Of a stretch of DNA of 64,000 nucleotides, positions 21,901 through 32,656 are shown in pieces. The stretch's first letter is position 1. Every line of letters starts with the position of its first letter. Origin of the DNA: Porites lobata (lineage: Eukaryota; Cnidaria; Anthozoa; Scleractinia; Poritidae). Location of the stretch: assembly GCA_942486035.1 (NCBI GenBank), contig CALNXK010000360.1:27501-91500 (forward strand), read 5' to 3'. Under the pieces are notes generated by a model. That model made no database searches and was not told where the DNA came from. It worked only from the letters and a program-made list of their open reading frames with translations. A program made the translations under genes and the position numbers.

Positions 21901-24716
21901 TGGAACTGTGAACTTTTGGAATTCTCAAAATACGTGTCTGGCAACCAAATCTTGTCCAACATGGAGTTACTAACAGCTAGGGTTTCATTCCGGTTATGCT
22001 TTAAGCGAGGATCATTCCAAAGTTGTCTAAGAAAGAAATCTAATTTGTAGTCCTAACAAAAAAAGAAAGAAAGAAATAAAGTATAATAGTGAATAAGCCC
22101 CGTGCACACGGACGCATCATTGGTGGCCAACAACTCTCAGCGTTGTTGGATGTTACATGTTGCGTCCGTTTGCACACCCTGTTGAATGTTGCTGCATGTT
22201 AATTGCAGTTTCGCTGGGAGTTGTTGCGCAAAGTTTAAAACCAGTCAGACTCAGAGTTCTCAAGCAGTGTGGAGCTCCACCAGTTTATCTAGCTAACGTA
22301 TTTGTAGCTATTGTGCGCCCAGTTTTACAATACGCTGTCTCCGTATGGCAAAACATACCTGAATTTCTGGCTTCTACGATCGAGAGCATTCAAAAAAGGG
22401 CTATGCGTTTCATATTTCCTATGCACGATTACAATGAGGCTTTATCTGCACTTTCTCTCACGACCTTAAAAGAGAGACGAGTCCATCTGTGTCAAGTCTA
22501 CATTGCTAGATTACAGAACGAAAACCACCCGTTACACTCCCTAAACTGGAGGAAGTTCACAATAATTATCATCTGAGGTCAGAAGCACCCAATTTGTAAG
22601 ACTGCAAGCGCACTCAAGATTTTATTACTTTTAAGTATTAGGTGTTGTTACTTAGTAAATTTTTAAGTAGCTTTGCGATTTATTATCTATATTTATACAT
22701 ATTATTATACGATTGTAAGTAGCTCTGTAATTCAGCCTTATATGTACAATATGTTGCTTCAATGAGTTTCTTTAATAAACAGTCATAAATTACACTTGGT
22801 TTACAAAGTCCCACGGGTTGTATCCTTCCCAAGATGCATTGCAGGTCCCAACAATGTTGGGAGTTGTTGCGTCCGTTTAAACGTAGCTATATATATATAT
22901 TATGGTTGGATCGGTCCTGAGGGTGTTATACTTAAAAGAATGGCATGTATAGTTCACGCTTCGAGTAGCTATTTTTGTGGTCCCAGTCTTCACTCTATTT
23001 ATGGAAAGTTCTCAGTGTTCGAAACTTACTCTACTCTAATCTTTCACTGAATAGAGAATAAATTTAATCCCAACTTCAGCTTACCATGTCAACAACGTTG
23101 ATTGAGTCAATGGACAAGACCCATAATCCTACAGTAACCATAACTGGCGAACCTAGAAAAAGTAGACAAAAGGAATGAATGACAGGTCCCGACCTGCACT
23201 ATCTACATACCTACCCTCGCCTCTTCGCGCTCTGTTATGAATAAGGCTGTATATCCTTCTCCTGCCATCTTGAAAAGTGCGCGTGTTTTCAATAATGATA
23301 CTTGTTTACGGGGATGAGACATTAACCCTTCACCCACCCCCAATCTGGAAGACGAGGTGCTGTGATTTGTCTGTTTTCTCGCCCAAAAACTGCTCAGCGC
23401 AGTTAAAACCATCAGGGACTAAGGTCCCAACTGGTATAGCTTTCAGGATCACCATGGCATGCAGACCTCGCCACCACATTAAGGCGCAACTCTTAAGGAG
23501 GTGCACCATCAAAGAACACTGAAGAATTATTTAAACATGTATGATCTCACAGAGAGCTTTTTGGCTTTTCGCCCAATGCGAATCTTTTCAGCTCCTGTGG
23601 TACAGCAAAAAGATAATAATAATTTAATACTTGCTATAGACCTTTCCCGCATAACGCTCCAGTGAGCAAACATAAAGAAATGAGGACGAGGTTCGGGTGT
23701 ACAATTTCATACAAATCACTGTACAGGGGCACCCAACGGGAAATTTTGAGAAAAAGACCTAAAAACAATAACAAAGCGTGAATAAAGTTTTCTGAGACTA
23801 TTTTAAGCATTTTGGGAGATTGCTGGAAAAAAATTGTCCGTTCCTCACTCCCAGCAAGACTGATGGAAGAGTTCCCAGCCAGCAACCTTACAACCTGCAA
23901 CCTGACTTACTGGGAAGTTTCATAGGGCACAATTAATTCAGATCTTGAGTGGTAAGTAACCCATACAAGTAACCCGTAGCAGCTATTCTAGACTTCACAT
24001 CCCCTCTGACACCCGGAATTATCTTTTTCCCAGCAACACTTTCCTTCCAAGGACTATTATTTCTTCCACATCTCCCAGCTAGCAAAAATGTGCCTGAAGA
24101 ACAGATATATTGAGGAACAGATCCATTGGGTGCCCCTGACTGTAGTTTGTCCACCCGAGCCTCGAGTTGGTGCCATTGTTTACAGGAATGCAGGAAAGGT
24201 CTATTACGCAAATTAACATATTAGTACATGATCAAATGTGCAGAACAATACAGCACAATACAAATGACGTGATACTGGTTCCCCACTCCCCACCCCTCCG
24301 CAGTTCTTTGTACCGCAGTGGGTATATGACTTTGCATGTAATTTAGTGGGCTAGCAGTAAATATATGTCACAGAAATAGAAATCGACGCTTACCTCCAAA
24401 GTTTGGTCTCAGTCTTTTGTCATAATCTTTAATAAGATTGTTTAAGAGAGCTGTCATAGTTTTTGCTTCGGCACTAAAAACAAAGCATAGTACTGAGTAT
24501 ATTGTTAATCATTTTATAAATTTCATTGTTATAGAAAAAGGGTTCTTCTAAATGCAGACAATCAAGTCAACAGATAATATTTGTTTGACAAGACTAAATT
24601 ATGCAATTTTTCTGTGATTCAATTTTTTACCTTTCTTTCGATTGGACTGCTCTGATAAACAGAGTTGCAATTACATATGCCGCTAACGTCCAGCGAGACC
24701 CACTCTTGCCGTTCAT
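18234..24716 (-). CDS. Cys-loop ligand-gated ion channel subunit, gene B (10 exons, 424 aa)
   Basis: Coding exons in transcript order: 24631-24716, 24394-24473, 23085-23152, 21835-22052, 21104-21186, 20839-20982, 20012-20226, 19538-19690, 19342-19440, 18234-18362. Phases chain throughout (2,1,0,2,1,1,0,0,0) with GT-AG ends. The product is a plasma-membrane receptor subunit paralogous to gene A. It has a signal peptide (1-25), DYDKRLRPNFGG, WLPDTYF, and a Cys loop CPMDLRLFPFDKQQC (C158 to C172). TM1 is near 243-264, TM2 follows PPDATAARIALGITSVLT, TM3 is in MPKVSYVKAIDWYLIG onward, and TM4 is FPICFALFNIIYWLRFKFL at the end. Pore residues Ala-Ala-Arg before TM2 resemble GABA-A beta subunits and suggest anion conduction; the ligand is unknown. 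The cytoplasmic loop is short. The last exon was placed by TM4 similarity and phase. Confidence 0.92.
18963..19035 (-). tRNA. tRNA-Thr(GGU)-like gene or tRNA-derived repeat
   Basis: The 73-nt segment folds into an exact tRNA layout: 7-bp acceptor stem (GGCTTCA/TGAAGCC), A-box-like TAGCTCATTTGG, B box GGTTCGAATCC and a perfect 5-bp T stem (ACGGG/CCCGT). A run of six T follows three bases after the end, a Pol III terminator. The anticodon loop CCGGTAA gives GGU (Thr). Oddities: C replaces the universal U33, the anticodon stem has two mismatches, the D stem one, and GGU is not the usual eukaryotic Thr anticodon. It lies in the last intron of receptor gene B. It may be a decayed tRNA or a tRNA-derived repeat. 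Confidence 0.6.
21585..21775 (+). repeat. tRNA-derived SINE
   Basis: The 5' part is tRNA-like: GGCAGTGGTGAGAATATTCG resembles a Pol III A-box region, and GGGTTCGAGTCCTGG is a clear B box. The body continues with GACGCCATATGTGGGT and GTTGGTTCTCTCC, then AATCCGGTTTTCCCCTCTTC. This is the general build of a tRNA-headed SINE. It lies in intron 4 of receptor gene B, antisense to it. Short minus-strand ORFs here are by-products. Confidence 0.7.
22099..22890. repeat. MITE split by a retrotransposon fragment
   Basis: The left piece (about 22099-22240) has ACACGGACGCATC, GTTGTTGG and GGGAGTTGTTGCGCAAAGTT. The right piece (about 22785-22890) has CAAGATGCATTGCAGGTCCC, ACAATGTTGGGAGTTGTTGC and GTCCGTTT. 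The outer ends are inverted repeats of a GGACGCAACAACTC type. The retrotransposon piece at about 22241-22780 lies between them, so the retroelement landed inside an existing MITE. Everything is in intron 3 of receptor gene B. Confidence 0.65.
22241..22780 (+). pseudogene. Non-LTR retrotransposon 3' end (reverse transcriptase C-terminus plus UTR)
   Basis: The plus-strand frame reads LRVLKQCGAPPVYLANVFVA, then IVRPVLQYAVSVWQNIPEF, then ESIQKRAMRFIFP and LTTLKERRVHLCQVYIARLQ. This is the standard C-terminal part of a non-LTR retrotransposon ORF2 (Jockey/CR1-like). The upstream catalytic part is absent, as expected of a 5'-truncated insertion. An AT-rich 3' UTR runs on to about 22780. The Met and first codons at 22157-22240 belong to the flanking MITE and not to the retroelement. 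Confidence 0.8.
23650..24150. repeat. Repeat-like block with GGGGCACCCAACG / GGGTGCCCCT ends
   Basis: GGGGCACCCAACGGGAAATT near 23726 and its inverted form TTGGGTGCCCCTGA near 24126 flank about 400 bp in intron 2 of receptor gene B. A similar word, TTGGGTGCCCCTGA, is at 982. This suggests an inverted-repeat element; its exact ends are unclear. Confidence 0.45.
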
Positions 24717-24756
24717 TTTGCTGTTTCATTCGAGGACGCAAATATGTTCAAAACTG

Positions 24757-24783
24757 AAAAAAAAAAAAAAAAAAAAAAAAAAA
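24757..24783. repeat. Poly-A tract
   Basis: A run of 27 A lies just upstream (on the gene strand) of the first coding exon of receptor gene B. As transcribed with gene B it is a poly-T, so it is in the 5' UTR or promoter. It could be the tail of a small plus-strand retroinsertion. Confidence 0.8.
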
Positions 24784-27700
24784 TGACAGTCATAAAATTT
24801 AAGTTACAGTTTAAGCAATGAAGGTATCAAAATTTTGTACATTCGAGATCAACCTCTTGCATGGGTCAAATATTCTCCATAGTAATTTGCGTGCAGTTTC
24901 CTTGTCTTTATGAAGACCTTAACATAAAAAAAAACAACAAACAAACAAACATCTGCAAGGGCGTATTTTGAAATGACTTTATCGAACGTTTAATTTAACG
25001 TAGCGGCAGGACATTATAAAGCAAAGAGCAATCATTTTCTGAAAGGACCAAAGCAAGGTCTGCAACAATTGCAACTCGAATTTTATTAATAATAAAAGCT
25101 TAAAGCCAGAAGGGGTAAATGTACAAATGTACAAATTTACAAATGTACACTTTTATTCCGCAACAGACGTTATTTTCCAAAAGAAGGAAATATTAACAGT
25201 AACAATCAGCGGAAGAAACAAATGTAATTTGACTTTTTAGATATTCCATACATGTTGTGTTCCTAGGGCTGTAAACATGAGACCGATTTTCTCCTAAAAA
25301 AAATGCGGTTCCAGCTCATGTGGAGAATCATTGTCACCATCAGTCATATTAATTCCAAACTGTGATCACTACACAGTGCTAATGTTATCTTAAAAGGGTT
25401 TCTCTTAAAATTCTCAGCAGGTTAACAAAAAAGGCAGTTCCTTATTTAAATATCATAATCTTTAATTTCAAACTTGTTGGTATCGCTGGTGAAAACGCGG
25501 CGATGTCGCTTTGAGCTGCTGTGTTTTGATTTTGGTCGGTACCGACAAAGCAATGAAATGAATTATACTCATCTCCCCGTTTAATAAACAGAAAACGTTT
25601 CGGTTGAAGTCGAGGCATTTGTCAGTGACTTATCTTAACATGTCTTTAGGTACAAGGCCTACAAAGCTTTCAAGATGGCGTCCACGATTACCCCTGAGCT
25701 TGTGTAAGAAAAACGCGTGCTCTGCAGGCTAATCTCAAGGAAAACACGGTTCTATTGAAAATTCCTGTTAGCCATGATTGCAACCCGATCAAATGGAAAA
25801 ATAGTCATCGTCGCAGATGAGTCTAGTGAAACGTAATTTTTAAGTGCTTCGACCCCTTTCATAAAACCACATGGATGAAGATTGCGCGTCTTAAATATAT
25901 AGCAAAAACCAAAATTTATTTTACAATATTAAGCCTTCATCTGTTATTTGCCCTAGGCGTACAACACTTGCATGAAGAAGCAATTTACTTCATCGATTTT
26001 TATCTGCTTTTGATCAAATTTATTCCATATTTTTTTATACCTTACCTCTATCTAATTCTCGCAGTGATAACCCTTACAGAGCCTTACACGTCACATGCAT
26101 GTAGTTCATGACATGCTTACTAATTTATATTTGTATGTAGGAACGAGGAAGTCCGTTGTTTATCAGCATCGCAGCCTCGTCAGCCAAGTCTTAGGTTGAA
26201 ATAAAAAAATACATATGTATGTATATAAAAAAATAAAAACTAAAATAAAAGGTTAAGCAAAGCGTCAATATTGCCCAGTTTGCTTAGGAACGCCGAGTAA
26301 TCTCTGAGCAGTTTTGTAGTTGCATGTTCACAAATGAAAGATGAAAACTATTTGTAGTATGCTTGTTCTCTGCTCTGAAGAGGCCGTTTACCATCCATAA
26401 TTTTGAACAATATGATCAAAATCCCAACACCATATGAAAAAAGGGTAAACATTTTCACTGATGCAAATGAAGTGCGGCTCCCTTATATAATTAATGTTGA
26501 TGATTATGTTTGGTAAGTACATTCACCAACCACTATACTAACCGTTAAAGAAAATAGTTGTGTTCTGTGCAATTTATCCTAGCAGCCAAGTTTTCTACTG
26601 TATTGGTATCCAAATCCTTAAGCGTATCGTGCAATTGATCTTCACTACCTCGGTTACCCAAAACTAATTGCTTCTAAATCAGAACTTCTTTAACGTCAGC
26701 GTAGTCGTGAAAGACGTTGTATTAGGCCATTTCTTTATTCTCTATTATGTACAGTTGTTTAATTGCAAAATTAATGAACATTATCCTAAAGCAAGGTATT
26801 TTCAAAGCGTCACGCCTTCACGCAAATCATCGGTGATAATGATCCTTTTAAAACGCAAAACACTCATTAAGAGACACACTCTGAAATCTTAACACTCTCT
26901 CAGGGAATAATGGCTAAAAACAGGTGTTCCTGACATGAACACTATCACACATCCTTTTCACTCTAAGGAGAAAATGCTTTCTTGAAGCTTCATCTGCTTA
27001 GGCTGACCTGCTTACTTAAGGTAAGCGGCGACAATTACTAATTGCTTTGACACAAGAGGCCCAGGAAGTTTTTCCAGTGTTTTGTAAACACATCATTCTT
27101 CGCGGCAGCTTTTACGTCTCTAGACAATCGCCACAACATCACGTACTCGATGTGTAAATTGAATGTCAGTGTACATCTTTTTTGTTTCGTTCATATCAAA
27201 CATAGAGCTGACTAAATTATTTAGGTTTAATGTCGGAAAAGATATCCTTAGTGTTGCCCGAGGGACGAAAAGTTCAACAAAGGTGCCTCAATCTTTCAAC
27301 TGTTCTAAAGTTTTTGATCCCTCATCCCGCGAGTAAAAGCCACAGCAGTGTATTGGATCACAACCTCGTGAGACAGTTTTGCCCTTTTAGGAACACTAAC
27401 GCAAAGATCGAGCCCCCATCTTTCAGCTTGCATGGGGAATTTTTTACAACCCAAACCATTTGGGTCATTCAAACCAGTATTTTTTTTGTATTTCAGTTTT
27501 TACGTGCGGGGATAAAATTTTTGGAGACTGTCGTTTAATCGGGTTTTAAATACTTCTGCCATCTGTTCGGAAGAGAAACTGGCTCATCTGACGCATGTGC
27601 ATAGTGTAGGGTGGAAAGGGAATCTTTTGGTTCCCATCCAAAATTTGATGATGATTTATATATTCAAAACTGTTTAAAGTTTTAGCCTCCTAAGCCAGCA

Positions 27701-28480
27701 AATTTGCTAAGAATTGAGCCGGAAAAATTTAAAACTAACTTGACATCGTAAACATCTTTGCAACAACGGCAAGACATTTATGAGGTCTATGGTATTCAGC
27801 GTTTTCATTTCCTTCCGGTTTTTTCTGATCACAAAACCGTGACTTAGCTTCCTCTATGTTTAGCAATATTTATTCATCAAGATTAAAATAGTTTCAGATC
27901 TTTCTAATACGGTTTTGTATGAAGTTTGACATCTCTGGGACCAAGAGAACTGTTCGTAATAAACGCGTGCCCAAAAGCAGAGGTCAGTCTGTGCTGTACG
28001 GTATTAAGGAAGCGTTATTTCGCCTCAAGTTAAAGAAATGGCGATGTAAAGTGAAAAAAAAAAGCAAGATGCTAATTTGAATTTTTTATAGAAAGCATTT
28101 TTGTTCGAATTTCATGACTGGTGTATCTCGATTGCAGGACAGTCTTACACAGACGAAGTAACCAGCTTTTATAGTTTAGTTCAAGTGATTAATTAGGTTT
28201 GATTGATTCAAGATGGCGGCTCCCAGAGATAGGATTTGAGAGGATGCGAGATTTCAGATGTTCAATATCAAATTCTTTAACAAAATGGCTTTGCTATCAA
28301 TGATACAGGACAACAATGGTGTTGGCGGACTTAACTGCAAGCTCAATGAATTCCGATGCCACACTGCAGACCAAAATATCGGCGATTTACATTTTGTGTT
28401 CAGTACCATAGAAACTGATGACAGCTTGTATGGAGCCGGTTCGCCTCGTCTACCTATTATTCTATCACGTCATGTTAGGT
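24784..28480. other. Intergenic stretch, no gene recognised
   Basis: AT-rich DNA with only short, motif-free ORFs. It lies between the 5' end of receptor gene B and the candidate small-exon cluster. GACAAACAAAC-like and poly-A runs are near 24930-24945. No RNA gene was found. Confidence 0.4.
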
Positions 28481-28489
28481 GATCCAAGA

Positions 28490-28690
28490 TTGTCTTCAAT
28501 TCTGGATTCTTCGCTCTGGACTCGGGACTCCAAGTACTGGATTCCGGATTAATTTTAAGTGGAACTTGGATTCCGGATTCCAATTGTTATCTGGAATCCG
28601 CAGTACTTCAGCTGTATTCCGGATTCCAAAGCCCAGGAGACCAGATTCCACGTGCAAAAATTTCTCGCATTCCGGAATCCGCATTACGTG
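28490..28690. repeat. Dense GGATTCCGGATTC repeat
   Basis: At least six imperfect copies of (C/T)TGGATTCCGGATTC-type words occur within 200 bp, in direct and inverted forms. Overlapping ORFs in several frames result from the repeat. A smaller block of the same words is at 7800-7955. Confidence 0.7.
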
Positions 28691-29370
28691 GAACGACTTC
28701 AACGAAAAAAAAGCAGCCGTTCCAAACTTCCCTGCAAAGCCAAGAGGGAGGAACGGTTAATACGTTCCAAATTGAAGTGACTATTGTTAATTTGTTTTGC
28801 TGCCGAACGTTTCCTGCACCTAATTGTAAGGTATATTGGGTTCGGCCTACAAAAAGTACCGCGTCTGGATCGGGCTTCATTAAATTTTTAAATTTTCAAT
28901 AAGGGTGCTGTCATCTGCTGTCAGTTTTGGTACTCGGTGTTAAAAGATTAATCATGAGTTAATAAACTGACTTAGAATTTCATTAAAAAATCACCTAATA
29001 CCCGTGGGGTCTGTTAAGCACCAACCCAAACAAACTGAACTCAAATTATTAATTTACTTCCGTGACAGACGACATTTCCTGAAAGTTAACATAACAAAAA
29101 GTAAAAGCCACTCAGTATATATAATTTTTTCTAAAACCTCAACTAATTCCACTTGAGCCCGGTTGTTTTCATTAAAGTTGAACACACGTAAAAAGGTATA
29201 TATTTTACTTCAAGGTTAAAGAAATTTCACGTGTACGGTGGCGCCTAAAAACGGCTTTTGAGAATGATGAAAAACTATTAACTTTTCAATTTCAATCTAG
29301 ACATCATTAAATAACAAACGCACCCTATGTAAAAAATATGGACTATGAATAATGTATACTCACTAAATTC

Positions 29371-30130
29371 TCAAGCTAAGTTCTCCTGTGGTTTCTCGTT
29401 AACACATTTGCTTCTTGAAATCAAACATATATATCTGATATATAAAAATCATGTTCAGAGTAAAAGATAGTTCACTTGTTCACAGTATTTAAGGCTTGTC
29501 GAGTTAAAATTAGGACGAATTTTATTTCAGCCTTAAACTTGTAAACTAAAAACTTTCAAATAAGAAGAAGTTAGTCATTTATATTAACATAACATATTAA
29601 TAAGTTATGATCTTCAGTCTGTTCAGTGTGACACTCAGTGCAAGGAAATTAAACTTCCTGTCCTCAAGGAATAAAAAAAGATGGTGGTACATCGGTTTTC
29701 ATGGTGTTTCAATGCACGATGGGACAAAACTCAAATAAAGTTTGTTGTACCTCACTCATTCTGCTGAAATGATATTTAAAATAACCGTGTTTCAAAATAA
29801 GTCGATTTAAAAACAGAAAATTTCAAAACTTCTTAAGCTCTGTGATGACGTTTCTTGGTTTCTAGTTGCTTAAGGGTCTTATATTCATTCACACTATGAT
29901 ATCAAACCGTCTAATAGACCGTTGAAATAAATAATAAAAAAATCCCTTACCCGACTTGGAAAAACTCAACTTTTAAATTGACCTGAAAGAAAAGTGATAA
30001 AAAAAACATTCAAAATTTCGAAAAACAAAATTTAATCGCCCAAGTATTGGGATCTGCAATCAAAATCTACTGAGTTCTCATTTAGCTTGCGCTTTTTCAC
30101 GCTCTTCATAGACAAGCGTAACATACGAGA

Positions 30131-30171
<41 letters not shown>

Positions 30172-32624
30172 TCCGTTTGAACGTATTAAAAATAAGGTCT
30201 TACTTTGAATAACAACTTAAAATCCTTACCTTTGCTTGCTCGAAAACGCGCCTGTAATTCTGCTCAAAGTTCTTGACGCTATTTATGAAATCAGAATTTT
30301 TGCACATTTAATAAAAAACATCGCCTTCTAATTAATTTTTCCGAATATCATTTTGACAACTAACGCATGCTCACTTCAGCTGCCTCCTTTTAAAATTCGT
30401 TTGATTTAAAAAGCAGTTGCTTAGAGAGGGTATTTCGCGACTGATATCGCTGTTTTAGGTCAGTTCTGTGCTGAAGTCACTCCTTTAATTCTTTACCCAT
30501 AGACAAAATGCTTCTATAGAGTTTTGAGGAAGATAACAAAAAATTTCACAGGGGAACATTTACAATCGTAATGTTTTGGGTGATTCTGGAGCAATAGCAG
30601 TACAACTTGAAAAACCGGTTGGCCTAATTTTTTCAAGTTTCAATTCATGTCCATCCTTGTCATCCGTTAGTAACAACAGATGACAAAAAACAGTTTTAAT
30701 GCCGAAATATAATCTTTAATAACAAAATTTGGACATTATTTTTTTAATTCAGTTGATGCAAAGACACGTTTTAGCTTTTTTTAAAAAACTGTAGCGCGAG
30801 TTCGGGACCACAACTGCGCTTTTTGGTCTTCTCATCGATACAGCTTTCAATTGTCGCTAAACAAAAAGCGAAGATTATTAAGTCCAATTTCTACGTGAGA
30901 TCCTGATACTATGTTTGCTTGTAAGTTTTATCATATTTTAAATTTGTTTGAAATCTCTGTAATACACAGCACCATTGATAATAACACATTACATGGTAAA
31001 ATCGCCATTAGTCTACACCAGAGATTTTGCAAACTTAACAAGGTCAAAACTTTGCGACAAAATATGCAAAACAAAATTAACTAAACTGAAAACCTTTTCA
31101 TTTCTTTAGCTCAAATGCAAATGGAGTGTATATTTTTTTGCATAAGGCGACCACGTAATGATACTGATGACGTAATACATATCGTCACCGCAACCATGGC
31201 AACCGACTGACATGTGGTATTAATAAATAATAATACTTTATATATATTTTACAATAACTGAGCGAATCCTCGCGCGCTGATTGGTCGAGAGGTATGGTCT
31301 ATGAGAGTGTACACCATGGAAATGACATAACATGTCCCGCGGTGCCGGTTGTTTTGTTCTTGGTTTTTCGTAAAAAAATAAAAGTTATTGTAAAAAACAA
31401 ATCAACCACAATTTTCCATGGTCTACGCTCTCATAGACCATAGAAATGACCCCACAAAATGTTCAAAACTTTTCAGAGAAACTACTCGCCAGCGGCTCGT
31501 GGTTCCACTAGAGTTTTGAACTTTTTATGACGTCATTTCTATGGTCTATAAGAGTGTAGGATCATGGAAAATTATGGTCGATTTGTTAAATAGTTCATTG
31601 CCTACATTTCAATACAAAGGAAATTGGAGAAAACGGTTTAAGAATTATTGAAAATGCAGTGTATCTCTTGTACGTTAGTTATATATTAAGAGAAAAGAGG
31701 GCAGAGATAACAAGTGTAGTACTCCTTTTTCAAGAATATCAATGCTATGATAATGAAACTTGCATAATTCTTGACGCAGTGAGGACGTCTGATATCCGCT
31801 GTTGGGTCATGAATCATAAATGAGCGCTTTCTCTGATCGGCTATCTTGGACTTGACATGATCGAATTAGTATCAAAGATCTCACTTTATTTAGTTTGAAT
31901 GCTTTGGGTCTCAGGGAAAGTTGCTCCATTGTCTATGGTACATATGCACGGAAATAAGATAAAAATTTGACTATAAAAGAGTTCTCTAGAATATTACAAA
32001 ATCACCTAAATTGGGAAAACAAAACATGGAAGCTAAAGAGTCTATTTCTAAACTAAGAATTGTTTACAATTCAACATGAACCACATGAACGCTACCTGCC
32101 CTTCGAAAATGAGAAATGAAATTAACTTTTTCACTTAATGGCCTCCGATGTTAATCGGGTTTTCTCAAAAAGCACGATCAGCCTAACTTGGTCTGAATAG
32201 GAAAAAAAGTCAAGTACAGCTGCTTCATGTTCTACATATGAGCATGTGTTATTTTTCCCCTCTTACGTAGGATCACAACAAAGTCAGTGGAAAAGAAATC
32301 TTTGATACCCCCTGGCGTTTTCCAATAAAAAAACTAAAAGGTTTTAAGGTATTGGGGTTAATAATACTAGAGTTAACTTTTATTACGTGAAATCCTAGGA
32401 TGTACTACACATTGATTATTTCTCCGTGGTGATAAGGTTCCTAATTTTATTTTCTATTAAACAAAACCTAATTTGCTTACAAAGTAAATTAATAGCCGCT
32501 GGGGAGGAACAATTGCTTAGAGGAATTCTACGATATTTTTATAGATCATCTGAGAAATAATAAACCTCTTCCGTTGCTTGTAAGAGAACAGACTTGATGG
32601 CGGCTAGGTTTGGCCCGGTTCAGA

Positions 32625-32656
<32 letters not shown>

